Shown: positions 34,548 to 43,357, counted from the first letter of the stretch. The stretch is DNA of 64,000 nucleotides from Chloroflexi bacterium AL-N1 (GCA_013122435.1 WYDT01000007.1:340264-404263), one strand, 5' to 3'. The notes: generated by a model from the sequence alone, not told the origin. Numbers and translations: made by a program.

Positions 34548-35534
34548 ATGAAGAAGACACAACCGATCAACATGTACATTGGCATGCTCTGTTGCTTGAT
34601 TGTAAGTGGATGTATCTTGAGTTTTCCGGGATTTCTAGGAGCGCAATCATCAGCATTACCCATCTTAACCAATGATGTACATACAGGTGAAGGCACTTTC
34701 TATGCTGCAACAGGTGCCGGAAGTTGTAGCTTTGATCCGACTCCCGACAATTTGATGGTCGCGGCGATGAACGAAACGGATTATGATACGGCACGGTTGT
34801 GTGGGGCGTATGTTGAGGCAACAGGACCGGAGGGAACGGTGGTGGTCCGTATTGTGGATCTGTGTCCTGGATGTAAGTCAGGTGATATTGATTTTAGTGC
34901 CGAAGCATTTGCGCTCATTGCTGATCCAGATGATGGTCGAGTGCCGATCAGTTGGCGTATTGTGAGTCCTGAACTTGATGGACCGATTGTGTATCGTTAT
35001 AAAGAGGGCAGCAGTCAATATTGGACGGCTGTGCAGATCCGTAATCATCGGAACCCCATTGCTACCTTTGAGTACGAAACAAGCGATGGACAATTTACGC
35101 CTGTTCCGCGTACAGGGTTTAATTATTTCATCCAGCAAGGTGGGATGGGGTCAGGACCATATACGTTCCGTGTAACCGATATATATGAGAATGTTATCAC
35201 AGATAGTAATATCCCCTTGATTGATAGTGGCGAGGTTTCGAGTAGTTCACAGTTTCCAGATCCTATTGATGAACCAGAACCGACAACTCCACCAACCGAA
35301 GTGCCAACAGGTACGGCTGTTCCACCAACCGAGGTACCATCGGTGACACCGACCGATACTCCTGTAATACCGACACCACCTGCGGATGCATCAACATGGC
35401 AGCCAAATACATCATATGCAGTCGGCGAAGAAGTAACATATGAGGGGAGCACCTATCGCTGTTTACAGGCCCATACATCGCTGTCAAACTGGCAACCATC
35501 GAGTGTACCAGCACTCTGGCAATTGGTTGCTTAA
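34548..35534 (+). CDS. Bacterial expansin-like (EXLX) protein with C-terminal CBM5/12
   Basis: 328 residues. The signal sequence contains Cys (LCCLIVSGC), possibly a lipoprotein site. The double-psi beta barrel (about 45-140) has HTGEGTFYAATGAGSCSFDP, VRIVDLCPGCKSGDIDFSAE and AFALIAD, including the Thr and Asp of the expansin site. The second domain (about 145-245) is CBM63-like (WTAVQIRNHRNPIATFEYET, GPYTFRVTDIYEN). A Pro-Thr linker and CBM5/12 follow. Expansins loosen polysaccharide networks without hydrolysis. With the upstream LPMO it forms a likely co-transcribed wall-loosening pair. Confidence 0.88.
   Translation: MKKTQPINMYIGMLCCLIVSGCILSFPGFLGAQSSALPILTNDVHTGEGTFYAATGAGSCSFDPTPDNLMVAAMNETDYDTARLCGAYVEATGPEGTVVVRIVDLCPGCKSGDIDFSAEAFALIADPDDGRVPISWRIVSPELDGPIVYRYKEGSSQYWTAVQIRNHRNPIATFEYETSDGQFTPVPRTGFNYFIQQGGMGSGPYTFRVTDIYENVITDSNIPLIDSGEVSSSSQFPDPIDEPEPTTPPTEVPTGTAVPPTEVPSVTPTDTPVIPTPPADASTWQPNTSYAVGEEVTYEGSTYRCLQAHTSLSNWQPSSVPALWQLVA
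35322..35534 (+). repeat. Direct repeat, copy 2 (linker + CBM5/12)
   Basis: This copy forms the end of the expansin gene. It is 1,040 bases after copy 1 and near identical through to the stop codon, with divergence starting sharply before CCACCAACCGAGG. Confidence 0.9.
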
Positions 35535-35562
35535 GCGATAACGTACAGTTTTCTACTTAGTT

Positions 35563-36235
35563 TCACAGCAGCCTGGCGCTCGCAGCAATAAACCCTTTGA
35601 TCAGGGGATGCGGGCGCTCAGGTGTTGCAGCAGTTTGAGGGACAAAGAGACTGGCGATAAAGAAATGGTGTGATGATAGCTCCAGAATACGTGGCTCTTC
35701 GTCTGGATCGGTGGTGGTCATTTGGAGACCTGCTTCAACCAGTGACTTATGGTGTGCAGGGTTGATGCCAAAGTTGCAGAAGTATTTCTCGGTTGTGGTA
35801 TTCCTTTCGTAAAGATGATATGCGCGTGTGTCTGGTTGAATAGGCACAGTCATCTTTTGCCCACGAATAGTGCACGCAAGTGTGTGAGGATGAGGTTAGA
35901 GGCCGCCAGGTCAAACTCGGCGCTGGCGGCCACGTTCCGTGCAAATGCAAGCACTGCATACTGGAAGTCAGCGGTATATTGCGCTCACGGGCAAACTGAA
36001 TGCCGCGCAATGTGACGTCGAGGTTGTGTACCTCCCCTGGACTCCCAATAATGCCATCATACTCATAGAACCTATCGATGCTTTGTGAGTTGCTGAGTGT
36101 TGTTGTGAGTATCCAGTACGGTTTGACCACAAGATTGAATGCATTGGCCGCGTGCTCAAGCGCTGGAATGAGCGTGTTTTGTGCTTGAGAAGTTTCGTTG
36201 TAGGCACCAATAATAGCGATCTTGATCGTAGACAT
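35563..36235 (-). pseudogene. CTP-synthase C-terminal-region-related (seleno)protein, broken
   Basis: ATG at 36235 opens MSTIKIAIIGAYNETSQAQN, and the first frame holds YDGIIGSPGEVHNLDVTLRG and IQFARERNIPL. The family then has a GTCGG-like nucleophile loop, but here it is deleted. The frame moves to FQYAVLAFARNVAASAEFDL and then again to the last frame (RNTTTEKYFCNFGINPAHH, LELSSHHFFIASLFVPQ). Two frameshifts plus loss of the catalytic loop make this a clear pseudogene of a GATase1-like protein. No TGA-encoded selenocysteine remains to be seen. Confidence 0.8.
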
Positions 36236-36324
36236 TGTGCCTTGCTAGTGTAGTACGCCGATATTTGAGAACACGTGAGCACACTCGGCATACCATCTGG
36301 CTATATGCACTCGATCCAGTCAGG

Positions 36325-36816
36325 CTAATCTGTTGGGGTGAGCACCATCACCGGAATTTGTCGGTTGTTTGCACGTCGTTGATAGATCGCGTAGCCGGGG
36401 TAGTAGGTCAGTGCTTTTTCCCAGAGGCGGGCGCGCTCTGCATCTGTTGCCTCGTGAGCCACGAATGTCTGTGTCCGTGCATTAATAGAGGCAGTTACGG
36501 TTGCTTTGGCACGTAAATTGTAATACCAGCCAGGATTATGGGGATGGCCACCGTTGGATGCCACCAGCACAGCCCGCTCCCCATCAGGGATGTAGACAAG
36601 TGGTTTAATGCGTTGCTGGCCGGTCTTGGCTCCGACCGTCGTGAGCATCAGCACTGGCATGCCAACAGCGGTGCTGGCACGACCATTCGACATACGGATA
36701 ATCCAGCGGTCGAGGTGAGGTGCTACGTAGACATAGAACCACCCCCCAGGGCGTGAGGCAGCTACGGCGATACCTATGCGGAACCATGTATAGGTAAGGT
36801 ACTGTTGTCCGTTCAT
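36325..36816 (-). CDS. Deazaflavin (F420)-dependent nitroreductase-family protein (DDN-like)
   Basis: I chose the ATG after AAGGAG (MNGQQYLTYTWFR). About 163 residues. VGMPVLMLTTVGAKTGQQRI, KPLVYIPDGERAVLVASNGG, HPHNPGWYYNLRAKATV and FVAHEATDAERARLWEKALT are the DUF385/DDN blocks. Members bind F420 or other deazaflavins and reduce quinones or nitro compounds. Intact, monocistronic. Confidence 0.88.
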   Translation of the reverse strand: MNGQQYLTYTWFRIGIAVAASRPGGWFYVYVAPHLDRWIIRMSNGRASTAVGMPVLMLTTVGAKTGQQRIKPLVYIPDGERAVLVASNGGHPHNPGWYYNLRAKATVTASINARTQTFVAHEATDAERARLWEKALTYYPGYAIYQRRANNRQIPVMVLTPTD

Positions 36817-36938
36817 ACTTCTCCTTACAGTACAATTATGCGTACGCTTCATTTGTTGTTATGGAACACCTGCATGATACTCGAATTTTGTTTGTAACAC
36901 AATAACCCTGAACTAGTGTGACCATATTAATAATTTGG

Positions 36939-37685
36939 TCAGGAGAGAGCAGGGATTAACGCTAGTAGGGCCTGGATGCGTTCGAGCAGGAGATCGCGCG
37001 TTTGTTGAAAGGCGCGGTACTGGGTGTCGGTATTTTCGTGAGTCGGGTTAGGAATACTCCAATGGAGTTGAAGCGGAGCATCAAAGCAATGTTCACAAGC
37101 TTCGCGTGCTTTATCACAGACCGTGACCACGATATCAGGCTGGTAGTTCTGTAGATCGAGAATGCTTTTGGCCTGCTGGTATTCAATATCGATACCAATC
37201 TCAGTCATGACTTGTACGGCATTGGGATGGATCATCGATGGGCTGATCCCCGCACTTCGCACCTTGATCGTGCCACCACTCAGTTGTCGTAGTAATCCCT
37301 CAGCCATCTGTGAGCGTGCACTATTCGCACTGCAGATGAACACGACTGATCTATCAGTCGTGTTTGATGTGGTATTGGCGGCAACTGAAAGATGCAAGTT
37401 CGCGCCAATCTGCTCATAGTGTTGCTGAAGTGTATGAAAATCTAAACTGTAATACTGTACCCGTGCATCCGCCTCACTACGATGTGTGCGTACCAGCCCG
37501 GCTTGTCGTAAGATACCCAGGTGATAGGATACCAGATTTTGGGGGAGTTTCAGCCACTCCACAAGCTCACGCACCTGACGATCACTGTACCGAAGTTCGT
37601 TGAGCAGACGCCAACGCACCTCATCAGTCAGTAGTCTGAGCGATTCAAGGCCAACAGTATGGGGTATTGTAGATAGTGTTGTCAT
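36939..37685 (-). CDS. ArsR-type HTH fused to arsenate reductase (LMW phosphatase type)
   Basis: 248 residues. Residues about 10-95 are an ArsR-like winged helix (VRWRLLNELRYSDRQVRELV, NLVSYHLGILRQAGLVRTHR) lacking a clear Cys metal site. Residues about 112-248 are an LMW-protein-phosphatase/ArsC domain with the P-loop CSANSARSQ, IHPNAVQVMTEIGIDI, VVTVCDKAREACEHC and a DxxG-like WSIPNPTHEN. Such fusions occur in arsenic operons: sensing and As(V) reduction in one polypeptide. It diverges from arsC across an operator region. Confidence 0.9.
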   Translation of the reverse strand: MTTLSTIPHTVGLESLRLLTDEVRWRLLNELRYSDRQVRELVEWLKLPQNLVSYHLGILRQAGLVRTHRSEADARVQYYSLDFHTLQQHYEQIGANLHLSVAANTTSNTTDRSVVFICSANSARSQMAEGLLRQLSGGTIKVRSAGISPSMIHPNAVQVMTEIGIDIEYQQAKSILDLQNYQPDIVVTVCDKAREACEHCFDAPLQLHWSIPNPTHENTDTQYRAFQQTRDLLLERIQALLALIPALS

Positions 37686-37830
37686 GTAGAAACCTCCGCA
37701 AAATCAGCATCCCTTGCCACGATATATCAATGAACGATTTATGTAGTATAACAAAACATAACAAGAAATGCATCGTGAATGGCGTCTTATCGGTATTTGG
37801 GATTTGTAATTATATCGAAGATGGTATATA

Positions 37831-37850
37831 ATATCAATATATATTGATAT
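37831..37850. promoter_or_regulatory. 20-bp perfect palindrome, probable ArsR operator
   Basis: ATATCAATATATATTGATAT is fully self-complementary and AT-rich, as SmtB/ArsR operators are, and lies about 38 bases upstream of the arsC start. A partial copy (ATATATCAATGAACGA) lies at about 37720 near the start of the divergent fusion gene. Confidence 0.65.
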
Positions 37851-37887
37851 AAATAACATCGTTCATCCTGCAGAAAGGACGTGTCGT

Positions 37888-38307
37888 ATGCAGCGTGTAT
37901 TAATCTTGTGTACTGGTAATTCAGCGCGTTCCCAAATGGCCGAGGGTCTTCTGCGGACGCTGGCGGGTGATCGTTTTGAAGTGATGAGTGCCGGGACACA
38001 CCCTTCTACCGTCAATCCATTGGCGATAGCGGCGATGGACGAGTGTGGGATCGATATCCGGTCACATCACTCGAAAAGTCTCCAGGAATTTCTGACCCAG
38101 TCGTTTGATTATGTGATCACCGTCTGTGACAGCGCTGCTGAGAACTGTCCTGCATTTCCGGGTCCTGCTCAACGGATTCACTGGAGCTTCCCTGATCCGG
38201 CGGCGGCACAGGGAAGTGAAGCAGAACGTCTAGTAACATTTCGCACCGTCCGTGATGCGATTGAGGCACAGGTACGTGCGTGGATTGTACCCACGGCTAC
38301 ACCCTGA
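37888..38307 (+). CDS. arsC: Arsenate reductase, thioredoxin-coupled (LMW phosphatase family)
   Basis: 139 residues, the usual size. The active-site P-loop CTGNSARSQ has Cys8 and Arg. VITVCDSAAENCPAF holds the two resolving Cys, and HWSFPDPAAAQG holds the catalytic Asp-Pro. It reduces arsenate to arsenite using thioredoxin. RBS AAAGGA. It begins the forward run arsC-pstS-MIP, with gaps of 30 and 51 bases, and is likely one operon under the upstream palindrome. Confidence 0.92.
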   Translation: MQRVLILCTGNSARSQMAEGLLRTLAGDRFEVMSAGTHPSTVNPLAIAAMDECGIDIRSHHSKSLQEFLTQSFDYVITVCDSAAENCPAFPGPAQRIHWSFPDPAAAQGSEAERLVTFRTVRDAIEAQVRAWIVPTATP

Positions 38308-38337
38308 TACACCATCCACAGAAGGAGGTTTCTGTCT

Positions 38338-39318
38338 ATGAACACATCAATGTGGGGCATTGGTCTCGCAAGCTTGGTGATCAGTTGCGTGCTGGTCGCG
38401 TGCGGTGCACGGGCTGAAACCGTCACGCCCTTTGCGGACCCTGCAACCGTCGCTGGAAGTATCAGTATTACCGGGTCATCCACCGTTTTCCCGCTGACCG
38501 CTGCGGTGGTGGAGGCATTTGCCGATGAAGGATCATCTGCTGACATTACGGTAGCCGTCACTGGTACTGGTGCTGGAATTGAACGTTTTTGTCAGCAAGG
38601 TGACGTAGACATCGTGAATGCCAGCCGTCCCATGACAGACGAGGAACAGGCCGTTTGTCGGACCAATGGTCGTCTTGCGACTGGATTTCTTGTTGGGACG
38701 GATGCTCTGGCAGTGGTTGTCAGCGCTGATAATACGTTTGTCGAGGCGCTCTCATTAAGCCAATTGGCCCGTATTTTCTCTGGGGATGCCATCACGTGGG
38801 ATGCCGTCGATCCGGCCTATCCGCCTGAACCGATTGCCTTATTTAGTCCCGGCACGGATAGTGGTACCTTTGATTACTTTGTGGAGAAGGTTTTTATTGG
38901 TGACTCGACCGCTCTCCAACAAGCACCAGGGATCGTATTAAGTGAAAACGATAATGTACTTGTGGATGGGATTGCAACTGATCCCACGGCGATTGGCTAT
39001 TTCGGATTTGCGTATTACCGCGCGAATCAGGAACAGCTGCGTGCCGTAGCACTTGAGACGAGCACAGCAGCCACAGATCCGGTGCTCCCAACGGCAGCGT
39101 CGGTCGATGATGGATCGTATGTTTTTGCCCGTCCATTGTATATATATACGAGTACAGCTATTCTCGCAGAGAAACCCCACGTCGCCGCCTTTATACATTA
39201 TTATCTGACGAATGTCACCGATTTTATTGATGATGTTGGTTATTTTCCACTGGAAGTGACGGTATCAGAACAAACGCGCGAAAATTTTCGACACATGGTT
39301 GAGTCGACGCGTGAGTAA
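38338..39318 (+). CDS. PstS-like phosphate/arsenate-binding lipoprotein
   Basis: 326 residues. Signal and lipobox are LVISCVLVACGAR with Cys about 22. The PstS/SphX-like core starts at GSISITGSSTVFPLTAAVVE. Oxyanion-binding regions are GTGAGIERFCQQGDVDIVNA and SRPMTDEE, with SPGTDSGTFDYFVEKVF in the second lobe. It captures phosphate or arsenate outside the membrane. No PstCAB genes follow. Its position in the arsenic operon suggests a buffering or sensing role rather than bulk uptake (inference); PstS-like genes are known in arsenic islands. Confidence 0.88.
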   Translation: MNTSMWGIGLASLVISCVLVACGARAETVTPFADPATVAGSISITGSSTVFPLTAAVVEAFADEGSSADITVAVTGTGAGIERFCQQGDVDIVNASRPMTDEEQAVCRTNGRLATGFLVGTDALAVVVSADNTFVEALSLSQLARIFSGDAITWDAVDPAYPPEPIALFSPGTDSGTFDYFVEKVFIGDSTALQQAPGIVLSENDNVLVDGIATDPTAIGYFGFAYYRANQEQLRAVALETSTAATDPVLPTAASVDDGSYVFARPLYIYTSTAILAEKPHVAAFIHYYLTNVTDFIDDVGYFPLEVTVSEQTRENFRHMVESTRE

Positions 39319-39369
39319 TCATACGCTTATAGGATAGTCAAGGTATTAGTCATGAAACGGGAGTAGGGT

Positions 39370-40035
39370 ATGCGTCACGTATTACGCCGTGCAAGTGCGG
39401 AAGGATTGGGAACCTATGGGTTAGTCACAGCAGGGTGTGGTGCTATTATGGTCAATGATCAGACTGGGGCACTTGGTCATCTGGGCGTGGCGCTGACCTT
39501 CGGGTTGATTATTATGGTGATGATTGCGGCAATCGGGCATCTTTCGGGGGCACATTTCAATCCTGCGGTTACCATTGCCTTTGCTTGGACCCGCCATTTT
39601 GCCTGGCGTGATGTTCCGGTGTATATTCTGAGCCAACTAGTTGGCGCGGTATTGGGTGCGTTGACCTTGCGAGTGCTCTTGGGGAATGTGGCCAATGTGG
39701 GGATGACGATCCCGGCGAACAGTGTTGTACAAGCATTTGGTATCGAAGTGCTCTTAACGGCGGTGTTAATGTTTGTGATTATGGCGGTGGCGACCGATAC
39801 TCGGGCGGTGGGTCAACTGGCGGCCATTGCGATCGGTGCCACGGTAGCCTTAGATGCCTTATGGGGTGGACCGATCAGTGGAGCATCCATGAACCCAGCC
39901 CGGTCGCTGGGGCCAGCGCTTGTGATGGGTATGTGGACGGATCAGTGGATCTATGTTGTGGCTCCTTTGTTGGGGTCGCTTGCTGGGGCCATTGTGTATC
40001 AGCTTGTGCGACTCACAGGCGATGCAGAAGCTTAA
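39370..40035 (+). CDS. MIP-family channel (aquaglyceroporin-like, arsenite exit candidate)
   Basis: 221 residues, six transmembrane helices and the two NPA half-helices: GAHFNPAVTIAFAWTRHF and GASMNPARSLGPALVMG. In rhizobia and other bacteria an aquaglyceroporin (AqpS) replaces ArsB for arsenite efflux. The same role is likely here because no ArsB or Acr3 is in the cluster. A start seven bases upstream is not available; the RBS is GGGAG. Confidence 0.88.
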   Translation: MRHVLRRASAEGLGTYGLVTAGCGAIMVNDQTGALGHLGVALTFGLIIMVMIAAIGHLSGAHFNPAVTIAFAWTRHFAWRDVPVYILSQLVGAVLGALTLRVLLGNVANVGMTIPANSVVQAFGIEVLLTAVLMFVIMAVATDTRAVGQLAAIAIGATVALDALWGGPISGASMNPARSLGPALVMGMWTDQWIYVVAPLLGSLAGAIVYQLVRLTGDAEA

Positions 40036-40168
40036 GTGCTCCATCTGTGTCTAGCTTGTTATATCGCCTTAAGATCCTGAGACAAAGCTGTTTTGGTTGC
40101 TCTTTCGCTATAGTATGTATGTGTTTGGTAAAGCTATCTTCACCTAAATGATGATAATCTTTCCCACT

Positions 40169-40188
40169 ATATTCAAAAAATAGAATAT
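40169..40188. promoter_or_regulatory. ArsR/SmtB-type operator before arsR
   Basis: ATATTC-AAAAAATA-GAATAT: two perfect 6-bp arms spaced by 8 bases, about 45 bases before the arsR start. It has the same arm sequence and overall length as the site before the permease gene at 40626. Confidence 0.7.
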
Positions 40189-40231
40189 AATATCTGTGGA
40201 GTTTATCAGCAATCATGCAAGTAACTGTTCT

Positions 40232-40609
40232 ATGAGTATGCAGCGAGCCAAACATCCCACAGCCATGCTCTTTCGTGCGCTCATGCACCCTACACGTCTA
40301 GCTATTCTTGATCTCCTACGTGAGGGTGAGGCGTGTGTGTGCCATATGGAAACAGCACTGGGCTGTCGCCAGGCCTATATATCGCAACAACTTAGTGTTT
40401 TACGCGATGCAGGCTTAATACGTGATTGTCGGGATGGCTTGAATATTTTTTATCATGTCATACATCCAGAGTTGTTTACAATCCTGGATACCGCTCGCAC
40501 ACTGATGGGCATACCACCGTGTGATGACATACCCAGTGCAATGCTAACTGATTGTCCGTGTCCTAAATGTACTGGCGTTGATAACGCAGTCTCTGTGGCA
40601 CGTGATTAA
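40232..40609 (+). CDS. arsR: ArsR-family transcriptional repressor
   Basis: About 125 residues from MSMQRAKHPTAMLFRALMHP. The winged helix has PTRLAILDLLREGEACVCHM, the alpha-3 type CxC metal-binding motif, then CRQAYISQQLSVLRDAGLIR and NIFYHVIHPELFTIL. The C-terminus has extra Cys (DCPCPKC), which may also take part in As(III) or other metal binding. It would repress its own promoter and that of the permease, each of which carries the same operator. The ATG choice (40232 or 40238) is uncertain; the RBS is weak. Confidence 0.88.
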   Translation: MSMQRAKHPTAMLFRALMHPTRLAILDLLREGEACVCHMETALGCRQAYISQQLSVLRDAGLIRDCRDGLNIFYHVIHPELFTILDTARTLMGIPPCDDIPSAMLTDCPCPKCTGVDNAVSVARD

Positions 40610-40625
40610 TCTCTTTTTTTTAAAT

Positions 40626-40645
40626 ATATTCATTTTTTTGAATAT
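40626..40645. promoter_or_regulatory. ArsR/SmtB-type operator before the permease gene
   Basis: ATATTC-ATTTTTTT-GAATAT: same arms and 20-bp length as at 40169, about 63 bases before the permease ATG. The two matching sites define a small regulon for the ArsR encoded between them. Confidence 0.7.
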
Positions 40646-40708
40646 ACATGGTTATTTTAGTGGACACTCTTTAGGTGTTGGGTATGACCTAGAAAAAAGG
40701 TAACTCTT

Positions 40709-42097
40709 ATGAAACACGCTCAACCACCCCATACTGCTACACGTTTTTCGCAACAGGTGGCAGGTATGCGTGCCGCTTTCCACCGGCCTTGGACGTATTG
40801 GTGCGATGAATGGAAGCCTTTGCTGCTGATCATCCTGGTGTTTGTGGGTTTCTGGTATGTGCCTGTAGGAACACCGCGCTTTGATACAGCGGTGTTGGAG
40901 GCGCTCTATCTGACACAATGGTATGCTCAGGAACATGTCATACTCTGTCTATTGCCTGCCTTCTTTATTGCAGGGGCCATTGCCGTCTTTGTCAGTCAGG
41001 CTGCGGTGATGAAATATTTAGGTGCACAGGCACCTAAAGCAGTTGCCTACAGCGTTGCTGCGGTGTCTGGTATGATTCTGGCGGTTTGTTCATGTACGGT
41101 ATTACCGTTATTTGGGGGTATTTATCGGCGCGGTGCAGGACTTGGGCCTGCTGTAACATTTCTGTATTCTGGTCCTGCTATTAATGTGTTGGCTATTATG
41201 CTCACTGCGAGTGTGCTGGGACCAGAGTTAGGTATTGCCCGTGCAATAGGGGCAATTATCTTCAGTATTGTCATTGGCTTATTCATGCATCTTATGTTTC
41301 TGAAAGAGGAACAGGCAAAACAACGTGCTCACATGGTGTTGCCGACAGCTGTCGTCGAACGTCCACTCTGGCAGAATGGACTCTACTTTGCATCCCTCAT
41401 TGGGATTCTGGTATTTGCAAACTGGAGTCAACCACTGGAAGCTACGGGTATATGGGGCACTATGTATTATGCCAAGTGGATCATCACGGGCGTCTTTGCG
41501 GTTGCCCTTGCATTGATTCTATGGCGCTGGTTTGGTGTACCGTGGTGGAAAATGGCCGCTATTGCCGTATCGACACTGATTGCGCTCCTTGTCTTCCCTA
41601 CTACACCACTTATTCCATTTATCATTGGATTAATGGGACTATCGATTCTGACCAGCACAAGTACCGACGAGATCGGTGAGTGGTGGCAGCAAAGCTGGGG
41701 ATTTGCAAAACAGATCTTACCCCTGTTGGTGATTGGTGTATTGATTTCAGGTTTACTTCTGGGGCGGCCAGGACATGAGGGTTTGATTCCATCTGGATGG
41801 GTTAGTACATTGGTAGGGGGAAATTCACTGCTTTCAAACTTTACGGCTGCGTTTTTAGGGGCATTTATGTACTTTGCTACATTGACTGAAGTACCGATTT
41901 TACAGGGGTTACTGGGTAATGGAATGGGCAAAGGTCCGGCGTTGGCATTGTTGTTAGCAGGACCAGCGTTGAGTCTCCCAAATATGCTGGTCATCCGCAG
42001 TATGATGGGAACACAGAAAACGGCGGTGTTTGTGGTATTAGTTGTGGTGATGGCAACCATCAGTGGTCTTATCTACGGAACTTTTTTTGGATACTAA
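40709..42097 (+). CDS. ArsP/YraQ-type permease (DUF318)
   Basis: 462 residues, about 10-11 helices. The diagnostic loop is AVCSCTVLPLFGGIYRRGAG followed by LGPAVTFLYSGPAINVLAIM. A second copy of the motif near the end reads FATLTEVPILQGLLGNGMGK with AGPALSLPNM. ArsP proteins export trivalent organoarsenicals using the paired Cys. YraQ relatives are common in arsenic and metal islands together with a small thioredoxin, exactly as seen here. RBS AAAAGG; operator upstream. Confidence 0.88.
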   Translation: MKHAQPPHTATRFSQQVAGMRAAFHRPWTYWCDEWKPLLLIILVFVGFWYVPVGTPRFDTAVLEALYLTQWYAQEHVILCLLPAFFIAGAIAVFVSQAAVMKYLGAQAPKAVAYSVAAVSGMILAVCSCTVLPLFGGIYRRGAGLGPAVTFLYSGPAINVLAIMLTASVLGPELGIARAIGAIIFSIVIGLFMHLMFLKEEQAKQRAHMVLPTAVVERPLWQNGLYFASLIGILVFANWSQPLEATGIWGTMYYAKWIITGVFAVALALILWRWFGVPWWKMAAIAVSTLIALLVFPTTPLIPFIIGLMGLSILTSTSTDEIGEWWQQSWGFAKQILPLLVIGVLISGLLLGRPGHEGLIPSGWVSTLVGGNSLLSNFTAAFLGAFMYFATLTEVPILQGLLGNGMGKGPALALLLAGPALSLPNMLVIRSMMGTQKTAVFVVLVVVMATISGLIYGTFFGY

Positions 42098-42117
42098 AGT
42101 GACTAAGGAGTTATATA

Positions 42118-42351
42118 ATGAAGCAAGTACAGATATTAGGATCAGGGTGTGCGAAGTGCCAAAAGTTGGCGGACCACGCAGAAGCAGCTGCTCGATCAAT
42201 GGGTATTGATTATGAATTGCAGAAGATTACGGATATGAATGAGATTATAGATTTTGGAGTCATGGTGACACCAGCACTGGCGGTCGATGGCTATGTTAAA
42301 GTGTCAGGGAAAATACCGTCTGTTGATGAGATCAAACGGCTTCTCTCATAA
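42118..42351 (+). CDS. Small thioredoxin-fold protein (MTH895 type)
   Basis: 77 residues. MKQVQILGSGCAKCQKLADH has the redox pair C11-x-x-C14. GVMVTPALAVDGYVKVSGKI holds the cis-Pro region. It lies 20 bases after the permease with RBS AAGGAG, so it is co-translated. It probably keeps the permease cysteines or the bound metalloid reduced (inference); the pairing with DUF318 permeases is widespread. Confidence 0.9.
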   Translation: MKQVQILGSGCAKCQKLADHAEAAARSMGIDYELQKITDMNEIIDFGVMVTPALAVDGYVKVSGKIPSVDEIKRLLS

Positions 42352-42588
42352 CATAGTGTTGATGTTGCTGTTTCGGTTTAGATGCCTGAAGGTCTTGCAC
42401 CCACCTCTCGGAGAATTTAGCAAGATCTTTAGGAGTTGAGGGAAAGGATTGTGACAACGTGCTGTGTATGCGCTAGTTTGAACATCTTGCTGGTGTTTGT
42501 TACAATGCCTAACGCAGTGCAATATCTCATAGGCGGCCAGTCACATGGTCTTTTTTCCTTCTGTGACTGTATACGAGGAGGATGCTTG

Positions 42589-43227
42589 ATGCATATACTT
42601 CGTGGTCAGTTCGATGGTACAAAGGTGGTACCGCTTGAAGCAATAGATGTACCGGACGGTACACATGTGTTAGTGCTCGTTTTAGATGGGGAGTTAGAAA
42701 GAGCAGCAGCACGGGTGGCACGTCAGCGTGGTGACAACATCACGCGATATGCGCTTGGTCAGGTACGCGCACCGCAGGATCGTGACGTCCTGCCGACAAC
42801 GCAGGTTCCTCCGATGACGGTTGGTGAGATTATGACCGAACAGATCGTCGCGGTGCACCCACGGATGTCGGTTGTTGATGCGATGCATCTGATGTCGCAA
42901 GAGGGCATTACGAGTGTGTTGGTTGAGCCTGGGGCTATCGGTGATTGGGGTATTATGACCATTCGCGATGTTCTTGATCGTATTGTACGTACCAACCGTG
43001 ACTCGCAGTTTGTCGCGGTCGGGGAGCTTGCCTCACGCCCGTTGGTGACAGCATCATGTGATACCACGCTGCAAGCCTGTAGCGAACTCATGATCGATCA
43101 TCGTATTCGACGTGTTGTCGTGTTGGATGGAACACAACCCGTTGGTATTATCAGTGAGACAGACATCTTCCGTGTGATTGAGCAATACGGTTGGGACCCC
43201 AACGTATCATCGGCAGATGGCACATAA
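42589..43227 (+). CDS. CBS-domain protein with N-terminal AF2212-like segment
   Basis: I chose the ATG after GAGGAGG; the longer frame upstream is not protein-like. Residues 1-60 match the small DUF104/AF2212-like fold (MHILRGQFDGTKVVPLEAID, VPDGTHVLVLV), usually seen in antitoxin-type proteins. Residues about 75-210 form a CBS pair (VGEIMTEQIVAVHPRMSVVD, AMHLMSQEGITSVLV; VGELASRPLVTASCDTTLQA, RRVVVLDGTQPVGIISETDI). CBS pairs bind adenosyl nucleotides. Role unknown; no effector domain is attached. Confidence 0.78.
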   Translation: MHILRGQFDGTKVVPLEAIDVPDGTHVLVLVLDGELERAAARVARQRGDNITRYALGQVRAPQDRDVLPTTQVPPMTVGEIMTEQIVAVHPRMSVVDAMHLMSQEGITSVLVEPGAIGDWGIMTIRDVLDRIVRTNRDSQFVAVGELASRPLVTASCDTTLQACSELMIDHRIRRVVVLDGTQPVGIISETDIFRVIEQYGWDPNVSSADGT

Positions 43228-43357
43228 CGATTGTGCTTCAGCCAGACTGAGTTGTCAGCATGAGATCGCAGAGAAACGAGTCACATGGCCAATCTGCGAT
43301 CTCTCAGTCTTACGTGCAAACGGTTTATCTTCCCTGTCGGTACAGTTTTTGAATGCT

